DNA from: Sisyra terminalis
Lineage: Eukaryota > Arthropoda > Insecta > Neuroptera > Sisyridae
Assembly: GCA_958496175.1 (NCBI GenBank)
Contig: OY292276.1
Location: 56,371,080 to 56,435,079, forward strand
Direction: 5' to 3'
DNA: 64,000 nucleotides
Shown here: one piece after another, positions 48,398 to 60,402 of the stretch
How positions within the stretch are numbered: position 1 is the first letter of the stretch
How the letters are laid out: each line of letters begins with the position of its first letter
The notes under the pieces: model-generated
Database searches by the model: none
What the model was told of the DNA's origin: nothing
Seen by the model: the letters and a program-made list of their open reading frames with translations, nothing else
Made by a program: the position numbers and the translations under genes

Positions 48398-49534
48398 TAT
48401 CCTTTAATTTCTTAGACTTGTTTTACTCTTATTAGCAAATTTTCTCCCAATTAGTCCAACTTAGGAGTTATACTATCTCTGATAACTAACAAGAATATCA
48501 TTCCTTATTTTTTATATTTTGTATAATTTTTTTTTCATTAAGTAGAGAATTGCCTCCCAAAATTGCATCTCCTTTGTTTCGTCCCTTCAAAAACTACTGT
48601 CATTGAAAAAATGGATATTACAATGCTGGTAGATCTATTAAAAGGGAAATTTTAAAAGACATTTACAAACTATATGAATAAAAAACGGGTCAAGTGCACT
48701 TTTTGCTCAAAAAATTATTGTTAATAATAATTGAATAAACATATAACATAATAATTATAAAATTAAATTATGTTACCAATGTTAGCGTTAATATCCGAGG
48801 CCAATTAAGGACCCACTTTATGTACCTCTAAGTTTATACGGAGGTTTAGGCAAAGAGTTAGTTTTATTCTAGTTTTAAGAGTTTCAATAAATTTTCTTAG
48901 AGGTAAATAGACATATCTGACCCAAAAAATATCAATAAAGAAATATTTACAAAAAAAAAAAAATGCATGCAGGAAAAGCAATAGAGGATGGAAAGCTTCC
49001 TATTAACTAATTCATTGCACAGCTTTGACTTAAAGCCGTCTTATAGTATATCTCTTGAGCCATCTTAAAGTTGCTTAGAAGATAATCACAAGTAATAAGA
49101 AAAAATTGAAATTAATAATGTTGGTAGTAAATTGTTTAAATTATATCTCTGTAAAATTTCAATTCAGTTTGAGGCCAATTAACGGAGTAAAAAATTCTTA
49201 AGGTTTCGTAACTTTAAACCACTTTTGCACAGGGTAAATGGAAAAAATTATGCATAATCGCAATCAACTCGTGAAAAAATAGCAAAAGATTCTTTGAAAT
49301 ATTCCGCATCGATCAATACTAAAATTATTTAAATTTGGGGGTTTCTAAGCAAAATATTAAAACGTAAATATAGAAAATCGTGTGAAAATTCAATTCTAAT
49401 GTATAAAAGCCTTATAGAAATATCTACAACGCCTTATTAGCATAAAGAAATCCTATTTTTTCTCATAATTTTCCATTACAATTCTAACCAACCTTATTAT
49501 TGGCCGGGAAATATTCCCGAAAATCCAATTGGCT
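48398..49534. other. Non-coding, AT-rich
   Basis: No gene or repeat recognised. Confidence 0.6.
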
Positions 49535-49942
49535 GGCTACTAAGATTTATTATAGAAGCAAACCTGACCAATTGTTATTATTACTAAAAACTATGTTTTT
49601 TTTTTAAATTTCATGTTTAAGTTTATTGAAACTTTTTTTTTTTTTGGTAAAAAATTATAACGATTATTATTTTTAAACTAAATTATAAAGAAAATTAAGA
49701 AATTACTTTTAAAAATTTCCAAAGATCCAATTGGCTGATTTCTGAGATTTATCATAGAAGCAAACCTGACCAATTGTTATTATTACTAAAAACTATGTTT
49801 TTCTAAATTTAATGTTATGCTCACTGAAACTTTTTTATTTTTTGGTAAAGAAATATAACGATTATTATTTTTCAACTAAAATATAAAAGGAATTAAGAAA
49901 TTGCGTTAAAAAAATATTTTTTTAAGCAAAATTTCATTGAAA

Positions 49943-50083
49943 TAACAATGTATTTTTATTAGCTCTGTACGGTAGGATCATAGGGTGTTATTCTCACAGC
50001 ATACGCAGGATAGTATACGATAGTTGCACTTTAAGAACTGCATTCTACGTGCAATTACTAGAGCTAATAAAATATATTGTTAT
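49943..50083. mobile_element. Small TIR element, copy 1 (about 141 bp)
   Basis: Inverted ends of about 22 bp (AACAATGTATTTTTATTAGC and its inverse GCTAATAAAATATATTGTT). The interior has AGGATCA, CTCACAGCATA and AGTATACGATAGTTGCACTT. A second copy lies at 50489-50639. It may be part of the larger repeat unit rather than an independent insertion. Confidence 0.6.
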
Positions 50084-50488
50084 TTGAATGAATTTTTGGA
50101 TAACAAAGGAATTTCCAACGACAATTTCTTAATTTTCTAAATATTTTTATAGAGCAGTTTTTCTATAAAAATCCTGCTATAACTTTGAGCTCAAATTTTG
50201 GTTTATCCTTTGACCACAGAAAAATATTTTTTCTACAAATAGCTTTAGTTAAATGCTTAATTACTAAAAATCATCAAAAAAAAAACACATTTAAAGTTAT
50301 CAGACAAGTTCTGAAAAATACTAATTTTTGCCAAATTTTTCTGGAAATATCTCTACAGGAAATAGTATTTCAAAGGAGCTGATTTTTTATTTATTTTTTG
50401 GTAAAGATATATAACGATAATTACTTTTCGACTCAAAATTTATAGAAAATTATAAAGTTATTACTTTTTAAGCAAAATTTCATTGAAA

Positions 50489-50639
50489 GAATAATATATT
50501 TTTATAAGCTCTAATAATTCTATAGTAGGATCAAAGGGTATGGTTCTCACAGCATATGCAAGATAGTATACGATAGTTGCACTTTCAGAACTGCAGTCTA
50601 CCCTTGCAATTACTAGAACTAATAAAAATATATTGCTAT
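50489..50639. mobile_element. Small TIR element, copy 2 (about 150 bp)
   Basis: Same interior as copy 1 (CTCACAGCATA, AGTATACGATAGTTGCACTT) with more diverged inverted ends. It lies in the same relative position within the satellite-like region, so both probably travelled with the larger tandem unit. Confidence 0.6.
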
Positions 50640-51600
50640 AAGAATGAATTTTTTCATAAAAAAAGAATTTTTAAAAACAATTTCTTAATTTTTTATAGGG
50701 TTGTTTTCCTATAAAAATCCTGCTATACTTTTGAGTTTAAATTTTGGTTTATCCTTTGACCACAGAAAAATATTTTTTTCTACAATTAGTTTAAGTTAAA
50801 TGCTAACTTACTAAAAATCATCGAAAAAACACCCTTAAAGTTATCAGACAAGTTTTGTAAAATATTAATTTTTGCCAAATTTTTCCTTGGAAATATCTCT
50901 ATAGGAAATAGTATTCCAAAGGAGTACCAAATTATAAAATCTTAGCATCAATAAAATTTTTAAAATTATAATTGATTTTAAGTTAGAAATACGAGGAACA
51001 ATAACTTGAAAAAACCATCTGCTGAACATAAATAAAAAAAATCGACAGAATCTGGAGTAAAATTAGAACCCTATTTGCTGTAATTATTCCCTTATTCAAA
51101 CCCTGCTATATCCTTTGAGTTCAAATTGTGGTTTATCCTTTGACCACAGAAAATTTTTTTTTTCTACAAATAGTTTTAGTTAAATGCTTACTTACTAGAA
51201 ATCATCGAAAAAAACACCCTTAAAGTTATCAGACAAGTACCTACAGAAAAATATTAATTTTTGCCAAATTTTTTCTTGGAAATATCTCTACAGGAAATAA
51301 TATTTCAAAGAAGTACCAAACTGTAAAATTTTAGCATCAATGAAATTTTAAAAATTATAATTGATTTTAAATTAGAACTTCGAGGAACAATAGCTTGGAA
51401 AAACCATCAGCTGAAAAATCAGCAGAATCTGGAGTAAAATTAGAACCCTATGTGCTGTAATTATTCTCTTATACAAACTCTGCTATACCCTTTGAGTTCA
51501 AATTGTGATTTATCCTTTGACCGGCGGAACAATAGCTTGGAAAAACCATCTGCTGAACATAAACAAAAAAATAGGTAGAATTTGAAGTAAAATTAGATTC

Positions 51601-52465
51601 CTATGTGCTTTAATTATCCCTTAATTGACTCAATTACTTGATGAAAATCTTTTAGTTTGATCAATGAAAACTATGCAAAAAAAATTTTAATGGAATATCT
51701 TCCTCTTCTTGAATCAAAGCAGCAGAAAAAAAAATCACAATTATTACATATATAAATTTTTCAAAGAATTTTCACGCCACATTCATAAAAGATAAGGCCC
51801 CGTCTTTATGCGATTAATTCATGCAATAAACATTGAGAATCATCCGTTCAAAAAATCATCATCGTTTAGCGCTCAACTCCAATTTCCTCCTCGCCAACTG
51901 CTCCACCAAACTGGAACACCCAAAGCTTCAGACAAAGACAACTGAAATCCCATAATTGAAAAAATCCAATCTATTTTTCATTCCTGCAAATTCTCCATTT
52001 CAATCTTTCATTCCGTCATTTCTTCACTCGAATGTTAATCATCTTAATCAATTTGCGGCCAACAAACTGAGATAAGTAATAGGAAATCTTTGAGATTTCT
52101 CAATTCGTGTCCTACTCAACTGGAATCCAATGGAAATGGTACAATTATTAAATAACAAGCTAAATGAAACATTAAGCCATTGTAACATTAACGCTTCCGT
52201 TTGTAATTAAAATCAGTGCAATAATTAAATTAAAAAATTGAAACTTCTTTATAATATAAATGACATCATCGTTTCATATAATTATTATAAATAAACATAA
52301 TGTAATATCTAGTTTTAATTTCATTAATATTATTAAACTAATGGATAATATCAACTTCATTTTCGTGGCACGTATATCGTCTATAACTAAAATTTAAGAG
52401 AGATATATCCAATAATGAAAATAGAACTTTTATTCTAATTTCTTGATGTTGTCAATATAAAAGGA
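51601..52465. other. Non-coding, AT-rich
   Basis: No gene or repeat recognised. Confidence 0.6.
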
Positions 52466-52473
52466 TATTAGTG

Positions 52474-52698
52474 GACTCAAGTGTACTTTAGCACACCCAC
52501 CAACTGGCAACGTTGCATTTTCGACTTTGTTTTTAACTCAATTCGCGATTAAATCGGTCCAAAATGAAAATTTAGCCACAAAAGAGAGAATTATACCATA
52601 TTAGAATTGAATTAACAAAAATATCGCGAATTAAATTAAAAACAAAGTCGAAAATGCAACGTTGCCAGATTGTAGGTGTGCTAAAGTACACTTGAGCC
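52474..52698. mobile_element. 225-bp MITE, copy 2, 8-bp target duplication
   Basis: Same family, same length and about the same sequence as 30456-30680. It begins GACTCAAGTGTACTTTAG and ends CACTTGAGCC. TATTAGTG lies exactly on both sides (52466-52473 and 52699-52706). The two copies differ by a modest number of substitutions, implying fairly recent spread from an autonomous partner not in this window. Confidence 0.92.
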
Positions 52699-52706
52699 TA
52701 TTAGTG

Positions 52707-53288
52707 GCCTCGGGCGGCATATTGACATTGATTATTCCATAAAAAATAGTTTAATAGCTTAGATATTTTAAGTATTTGAGCTTTTACCTATTTTCTTGAC
52801 TAAGGATGAATATAGAGGGAGGCACATTTCCGGCGAATTGGCGATTGGTTCCGGGGGCCAAATCAAAAGCAACACTACTGATTTGTATAGTGTATAACTT
52901 GAGAAAACTTTAAAAGTTTTCAATGCAATGTCAAAATTGAAAAATCTGGCAAAATTCTTTTAATCATGATAGTTAATTCGTCTTTTTAATAAGTCCGAAA
53001 TTTCTATCGGTCCTATATGTTTTCTTTTCCTCTGAAAGTAGAGCAATTCGGTAAGCTTTTCTTGTCACCAAATCAATTATCAATCTTTCTTCGTTGTTTT
53101 TCTCGATATCTCTATATTTATTGTAAAGTTTCAGATCCTCGATGATAATAAATGGGTAAAAATATTCAGAGAACTAGAATCAAATAATAATTAGTTAAAA
53201 CTAACCCCTCCCCCCTTCCCATTCTGAAAAGAAAACAATGAATATAAATTTTAAATTAACATTATTTATTGAATTAATTTACATTTCA
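52707..53288. other. Non-coding, AT-rich
   Basis: No gene is recognised. A CCTCGGGCGGCATATTGACATTGATTATTCC-like patch at 52708-52740 resembles text in the spacer of the neighbouring foldback element (GGGCGGCAAGCG, CATTGATTATTGCC at about 53752), which may be a relic of the same family. Confidence 0.5.
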
Positions 53289-54327
53289 GCAAGACCACGT
53301 CAAGTGGACCCCCCATTTTCCACTTGATCATAAAAATTAAGTCCATGAATTTTTTTCATAAGTAGTAAGTATGAAAAATTGATCCCCCAACGATTTTGAA
53401 AAATTTTAATTTTAACAACAGTTTTTTTTACAATGAAAATTGTAGGTACTTTTAATTAAAAATTCGATTTTAAATCAACCGTTAATGATAAATTAATGAA
53501 GTTTTCAGGATATACTGTCAAATATATATTTTTAAAGAAAACTTTAAAAACTAATAATTATTTGTTTTTTATCATATTGTTAATTAACTTTTAAGTTAAC
53601 AAATGATAATTTCATTGAATTTTCAGTCAAAATTTGAAGTTTTTTTTTTATCAGTCACATGCGTTATTTATCTAAGCTTAAGATTCCGGAAGAAAATTTC
53701 ACTCCTCGCGATTAATTTAAACAATTTGAATTTATTTACCACAGCGCACCGGGCGGCAAGCGTTGTCATTGATTATTGCCAATTGATTATTCATTAGTTT
53801 TCGCTGTTCAATGTAAAAATAGAAAATGATATTATTGCATTGTTTATAACATTTTTACAAGGATAAAATTTTTCTATTAACAAAAGTAATCATAAAAATA
53901 ATAATAATAACAAAAATTCGTTGATTCCGGCATTTTAAGCTTAGATAAATAACGCATGTGACTGATAAAAAAAAACTTCAAATTTTGACGGAGAAATCAA
54001 TGAAATTATCATTTGTTAACTTAAAAGGTAATTAACAATTTGATAAAAACCAAATAATTTTTAGTTTTTAAAGTTTTCTTAAAAAATATATATTTCACAG
54101 TATATCCTGAAAATTTCATTAATTTAACATTAACGGTTGATTTAAACTCGAATTTTTAATTAAAAGTACCTACAATTTTCATTGTAAAAAAAACTTCTGT
54201 TAAAATTAAAATTTTTCAAAATCGTTTTAGGGATCAATTTTTCATAACAACTACTTATGAAAAAAATACATGGACTTAATTTTTACGATCATGTGGAAAA
54301 TGGGGGGTCCACTTGACGTGATTTTGC
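53289..54327. mobile_element. 1-kb foldback element with arms of about 400 bp
   Basis: The left arm (53289-53692) and right arm (53930-54327) are reverse complements at most positions. The ends read GCAAGACCACGTCAAGTGG on the left and, inverted, GCAAAATCACGTCAAGTGG on the right, followed by a C/G run (ACCCCCCATTTTCC). The spacer of about 237 bp holds a GC-richer CACCGGGCGGCAAGCG patch. No open frame encodes a known transposase, and no exact target duplication could be fixed. A long double-stranded RNA would form if transcribed. Confidence 0.82.
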
Positions 54328-55089
54328 TCATTTATATATTTGTAGTAGATTTTGAAAAAATGATGTTGCTTCATGTTAGATACATTATAAACTTACTGAC
54401 ACGTTTAGGAAATAGCAATAGAAATATTAGAAAAATTTCCCTTTTACCCAAAAAATATCAACTTTACCCCATTTGGGGTAATTTATCCTGGTTCCCTGAC
54501 TGCTGCCGTAGACCTATAACAATAGTAAACCTATCCTAGAATAGGATATTAGATATAGAGTATGTAGATATTGGAATAATTTCTTAATCTTTAAATTATA
54601 TTGAGAACATAGAAATTGGATCTATTCTTGCACAGATATAGAAAGTAAAGCATTGATAATTTAGTAGTAAGTTTCCTTCATTTAACAATAAAATTTTATA
54701 AGACTAAAATCTTTCATCCCCAATTCATAAACAGTTTGACAATCTCAGCAACAACGTTAGAAAAAACCAATGAAATCTCACAACAGTTAACAAGGAAATG
54801 AAATTTGTTCTCATTTCATAGTTAAAATCGGCCGAAATGCTGGCAATAAAATCTTTTACGATCCCGAAATCAGAGATTTGTTTAATTTCGTTTCGATTTG
54901 GTTCACAAATATTTATTGAATCCCCCACATATAAACTCCAAACCGAAATTCACTTAAGTGCATTCTTTACTATGTTCTAAGAGGCACTAGATACGAACGA
55001 TTTTTTTAATCGTTAATATAAATTCGGACCTGGAAAGTGCGGGTGGTTCACATATGTCAGCGCCACTTAAAATTTATTATCGCTGTAAT
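54328..55089. other. Non-coding, AT-rich
   Basis: No gene or repeat recognised. Confidence 0.6.
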
Positions 55090-56870
55090 TGAAAATGCTT
55101 CATACTTCAAATCAACAAGTGTTTAACTTTCCTATTTAATGTGAAAGATTTGTCCAATCTCAATTTATCAACTAATAACAGTGATAAAACATTGAGTTTA
55201 TTGCGATATTTCCAATTTTCGTTCAAAAAATCAACCCCAACTAAACCTAAATGAGTACTTAAGGTAATTTGAGCTAGGTTCGAATTTTTCAATTACTTGG
55301 GTCAATGATAAAAATTAGCAATAGTCTTGTTCTTTTTTTGTAATATTAAGTTTTGCAACTGAAACTCTACCAAGCTTAATGGTTTAAAATGGGCTTTAAC
55401 CAAGATTGGAAAGGTCATAAGACGATAAGAGTCAAAAATGGATACTAGGGACAGGATTTCGATCATTGAAAAATATAATGGTATTTTTTTGTTATGTGTC
55501 AAAAACCTCAATATTGTAGGCGAATTGTCAATTTTTCTGGATAATTATTTCACCTATTGTAAGCCGAGAGCCCAGCATATTCACCAACAGACAAAGATCG
55601 GAGAACTCGAGGTCTTTTAGTCGCCATAACGAAAAAATACTCCATTTTTAATGAATATACCTTAATTTTTTTTTAATATTATTGATTTTTCCCGAAAATT
55701 TAATCCGATATGCGCAATTTGGTATCTTTTTCAGACTAAAAGAATGCCATAAAACACTAGTCGCTTCAAATTATTTTCTTCCTGTAATCCGGAAAACTTT
55801 CTGGCCTAAAAAAATATTTTAAACGAATGATAAAACTTCTTTACTACATTCTTTACTTAAACTGACTTTCCAAGACTCATTTTTAATTAACGGTTATGAT
55901 ATTAAAATTTCGGAAAATACACAATAGATTTTTATGATTTTCCAGAAGAGGAACAGCAATAAAAATAGTTCAATGTTATTAACTAGAAGTTCTAAATGAA
56001 TTTCAAATATTTGTAGATAAAAGTTCCGAAATGCCGAATTTAATAGCAAAAAATCAACCCTCATCTGAATTAGATTAAACATTGAACCAAGTACCCAAGT
56101 ACTTAAGGTCATTTGAACCAGGTTCGAACTTTTCAAATACTTAGGTTTGATAAAAAAAATAATTTATGGTTTTTTTTCCCTTTTTAATATTAAGTTTTGC
56201 AACTGAAACTCTACTAAACTAAACGGTTTAAAATGGGCTTTACTCACGATTGGAAAGGTTATAAGGCGATAAGACTCAAAAATGGGTACTAGGGATAATG
56301 ATATTTTTTATTATGAAAGTCTCAATATTGCAACCAATCGTTTATTTTTCTGGATCATTATTTCACCTATTGTAACCCGAGAAGCCGAGCATATTTTACC
56401 ACCTGGCAAAAAACATACTATTCGACTAGTCCAGTACTAAGATCTGAATTCTCTAGGTCTTTTAATCGCCATGAAAATAGAATACTTCATTTTTAGAATA
56501 TATATCTTCAAATTTTTGGAATACTTTAGACTTTTCCGGAAAATTTAATTCGATTTGAGTAATTTTCTATTCTTTTTCAGACTAAAAGAATGCCATAAAA
56601 CACCTGTTGCTTCAAATGATTTTCTTTCTATAATCTGGAAAATTTTTTGGCTTAAAAAAATATTTTAAACGAAAGATAAAACTTCTTTACTTGCAAACTT
56701 CTTCAAGGACTTATTATTGGTGCACGGTTATGATAATTAATTTTCGGAAAATACAAAAACGATTTTTCATGATTTTCGGAATTCAATTTTACTCATTAAA
56801 ATCTCAAAATGATTTTCAGATATTTGTAGATAAAAATTCCGAAAAGCCGAAATTTAATAGCTAGGATATT
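55090..56870. repeat. 844-bp tandem duplication
   Basis: TAATATTAAGTTTTGCAACT is at 55341 and 56185 (offset 844), and ACTAAAAGAATGCCATAAAA at about 55735 and 56580 (offset 845). Unit similarity begins near the AAAAAATCAACCC block (about 55225 and 56050) or before, and part of a third unit start (ATTTGTAGATAAAA, near 56010 and 56820) is visible. No coding capacity. Confidence 0.85.
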
Positions 56871-59610
56871 GAATCGAACTTTTAAGCTCAAATGAAACCA
56901 ATCTTTATGTTCGATAAATTGGGAACATTTACAATGGAAGAAATTTGGATTTCTATTTGGTTAAAAGGTGGTCAACTTTATCGGCAACAATTTTCCAAAG
57001 GTAACAATATCTATTTCAATTTTTTGTACTTTAATATTAATAAAGAATTCTTAAGACTGAATTTATACTAAACTTTCATTTTTTAGGTCAAAGTTAGCAA
57101 TCCAGGTTTAGCTGCCAGTCGTGTAGTGCTTTAATGAGAAGATGAACTCCAATTACAAATCTAAAAAGACTGATGAAAGCACAAGTTAAAGTGAAAACAG
57201 TTCCAAGCCAGTCCAACGTTAAAAGCACAATTTAAAGCTTAATAATTTAAATTTGTGATAAAAATTTATTTCTTGTACTTCAACCGCTTTAGAAGAAATT
57301 GAATTGAAAGTATAACAATGGATTATGGATTCTGCTATCATTTTACGGCACCAAACAAATTTGATAATTTGAAATCTTTAATTTCTTAACGAGCTTTATT
57401 AATATTTCAGCATTAATTTAAAAAATGTAGAGCTTTTTTCAATTAATTCACTGAGATATGAATACAAATTAGTACAACTTAAAATTTAAGCAAAGATTTT
57501 CATCTAAAGGCTACATATTGTTTGGATCTTTTCTTTAAACCTAATCCTAACTTTATCATTTTAAAAATCCCCCATAAGATGTGTTATTGTTACAAGAACT
57601 GCAGTCAAAAAGCACCGCCAAAGGCCGTAAATCATTCAAAAAATCGATCCCCCAAAATCCAATTGTGGAAAAGTTTAACAATCACTCATCAAAATCGCTT
57701 CACTTGTTCATCCCAGTTACTGTTTGAAAACAGTGAACCAGGAATATTTACGTAGGTGGTTTTTATCACTTCCCCTTCATTCAACACAAAGTGGCTCGTA
57801 AACTTTTTTTCTCATGCATTCGTAGTAAATAAAATCGACCGACTCGTTCGCTTTAAACTTTACGATTTTAAGATAAAAAAAAATATCATCAACACGTGGT
57901 CTTACCAAAACAAATCACAATGTTAGAAAAAACGTATTTTTATGATTTTGAGACCAAAGTGGATATTGCCATCTAATGCCTAAACGACAAACTTACCTAA
58001 AATTGGAAGGTTTAAGCGTTAAGGGCTTTAAATTTTAAGGCTTTAAATAAAATACTTTAAAATACAAAGATTTTGTTTTCAAGAATTCACTTGGCAGTAT
58101 CTACTAAAACTGAACCCATTTTTTCCATAAAAGTTAAACTTATGGTAAATATTGAAAACATAAGAAGTAAATGGAATCAAGCCATCAAACATCATTCCAT
58201 TGCATTTAAAACCAATAGCCAAATACAAGATTGATTTGTAAACCTGAAAAATCTTTGATTATTGGTTTCCAAAATTTTTACTTACTAAGTTAAATAAAAA
58301 ATTATTCAAATCATTGAATACATTTGGTTGTGGTCTTTGATTTAGTACTTTCAGGCTTCAATTTTTTTCCCCTTTTCTAATGAAACTAACAAAAGGAATC
58401 AATTTAAATTAATAATCATTAAGTTAATAATCTTTGGAATATAATTTTATTTTTGACAATGATTCTTTATTCTTTCACTTTATATGTCCAAAAAAGAAAC
58501 TTTTTGTTCAAATTTTTAATAGAAGGTGACTTATTTTTAGTTCAACAATTAGTTTCGGAAGATTCACAGAAAAAGTTTCTTGCAAAATATTTATGCAAAA
58601 GTATATCGAAAATTATTAATTTAAAATTTGTTTTGGCGTCAAAGCAAAAGATTTGTAACGATTTTATTTGAATTCCCAGAAAACATATTAAACTTACATG
58701 AGACTCACTAATATAAGATCGAAAATTATTTTTCGCTTAAAATCAACCAAATGGGCCAACAATTGCTCCACATATTGGGTGTTCTTGAGGAAGTACTTGA
58801 AAAGTTTTGTTCTTAAAAAATCGCTAGTTTTAAAGTTTATTACGATTTATACAAAAAGTAATTGAAGACAGTAGTATGATAAATATATTTTTGGTTTTAG
58901 TTTCTTTGGCTACTGATTTTATGTACTTGTAAAACAATTCTGGGCAATATTTATAGGCTGGCAGCACTCTGTATACATACAAAACTAAGGTGCAAACAAT
59001 TTATTTTCATCTCGTTAAATCGTTTTGTGTACAAAATTTGACACGTGTCTGACACGGATCTCCGAGTCGCACCCAACCCTGCTGAACCCAATGGGCCCCG
59101 TTCGGGCTCCTATAGCCACACGTTACCATAACCCCGAGAACCTGGCACGTTCTCAGTTCTGAGTTCATTTTTCAAAAAGAGAAAATTAAGCCACAAATCA
59201 CATCGAAACGATCGAGAATGCGAATCGTTTCTGTCGACCTTAAACGTTTTGTGACGTGGTTTCGATTCACGTTAATGAGCCAAGGTCTGAAAAATTAAAA
59301 GTTTTGTAGACACTTAAAGAAATTTATGACATTTATTAAGGGAATAACTAGCGTGCTTATTACCCACCATCCAGCATGGTTTGTTGAGGTGTTTGCACCA
59401 ACAAATTTTCGGTCGACACTTATTCGTTGTTTTACGATCGTTCAATTGCTCTCAAATTCCAATTGGTATACACATAGAAGATTGGAGAAACGAAAAGTAT
59501 GTTTTAAACGATTATTTTTTTAAAATTTTTTTTAGAATATTTTGTGAAACTTCTGATGTACTTTAGCAGAAAGGGTCTAGCAGGATCCACATGACGAGTT
59601 GGCCCGCAAC
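56871..59610. other. Non-coding; GC-richer patch 59040-59280
   Basis: No gene is supported. On the minus strand, ACCTTCCAATTTTAG directly abuts GTAAGT with the junction between 57997 and 57996, a second strand's worth of recursive-splice look-alike. The patch 59040-59280 is GC-richer with no open frame of note. The rest is AT-rich. Confidence 0.5.
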
Positions 59611-59829
59611 ATTCAAGCAATGCTGTGTATACAATATATAAAATATATTGCAGTCCAATTTATGTAGTATAATTTAACACAATAATATACAAAATCAAAA
59701 CAATAATATACATATTTAATATAATAATATACAAATTTAATATAATAATATATAAACTTAATATAATAATATATAAAAAAATCATACCTCCAACATAAAT
59801 TTGAACAGAAGTTCAAACAAAAATATTCG

Positions 59830-59892
59830 TGACGTATTACCCAGATACGTATTTCGATTGCCAAGCAGTCTTCATCAGTGATCATCAAGTAG
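59830..59892 (-). ncRNA. Hammerhead-ribozyme-like motif, family A copy 2
   Basis: Minus strand. Core CTGATGA, helix II GACTGC/GCAATC (one C-A mismatch), GAAAT, ACGT and ATC. Helix I is TCA/TGG with a G-U pair. Core intact, helix II weakened. Confidence 0.5.
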
Positions 59893-60240
59893 TTTGGATC
59901 ACTCTGTAACTTCTATGTGATGATTCACACGTGAACTTCGACTATTTTGATTTTTTATTTCAAATTATAGCCTAAAGTACATTTATAATACACCAGAAGT
60001 TTCATAATGGGATCTGCAATAGTTTAGGAGATACAGGAATTAAAGTACATATGTGTCCTACCCTAGCTACCTTAGGTCAACTGGTTTACGCGATATAACA
60101 CTAAAAAGCTGCAGTAATTATATTTACTATCCTACTTAAGCGTATTTAATGCTCTAACAATGTTGTTGGGTAATTATTATTCAAATTAAAATAGTACTTA
60201 TTGAAGAAGATAGAACAGAAGTTCAAACAAAAATATTCGT

Positions 60241-60290
60241 GACGTATTACCCAGATACGTATTTCGATTGCCAAGCAATCTTCATCATTG
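60241..60290 (-). ncRNA. Hammerhead-like motif, family A copy 3 (core mutated)
   Basis: Minus strand. Helix II GATTGC/GCAATC and GAAAT are intact, but the core reads ATGATGA: the invariant first C is replaced by A. Predicted inactive. It lies in the partial internal unit. Confidence 0.45.
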
Positions 60291-60339
60291 GTGATTCACT
60301 ATGTGATGATTCACATAGAAGTTACGGAGTGATCCAAAC

Positions 60340-60402
60340 TACTTGATGACCACTGATGAAGATTGCTTGGCAATCGAAATACGTATCTGGGTAATACGTC
60401 AC
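60340..60402 (+). ncRNA. Hammerhead-ribozyme-like motif, family A copy 4
   Basis: CTGATGA at 60353-60359, helix II GATTGC/GCAATC with loop TTG, GAAAT at 60376-60380, ACGT at 60381-60384, ATC at 60385-60387 (predicted cleavage after C), and helix I CCA/TGG. All core bases are present. ATACGTAT is self-complementary, so either a 2-bp helix III with an ACGT loop or an intermolecular 8-bp helix can form. The best candidate for activity in the window. Confidence 0.6.

Larger units (their letters stand above)
49535..51600. repeat. Complex tandem/satellite-like region
   Basis: Several interleaved direct repeats. A block with AGAAGCAAACCTGACCAATTG lies at about 49555 and 49760. A TIR element lies at 49943 and 50489. 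A block reading CTGCTATA, then TTTGAG, then TTTATCCTTTGACC recurs at about 50173, 50720, 51103 and 51479. A block with GGAACAATA and AACCATCTGCTGAA-like text recurs at about 50995, 51380 and 51525. Spacing varies (about 545, 385 and 375 bp), so the array grew by unequal steps. No coding capacity. Confidence 0.8.

Noticed and set aside
55270..56125. GGTTCGAA/GGTTCGAAC resembling a tRNA B box
   Set aside because: No A box, no cloverleaf; part of the 844-bp tandem duplication.
57165..57205. CTGATGA with a downstream GTGAAAAC
   Set aside because: Only three or four weak pairs in a long loop; not repeated.
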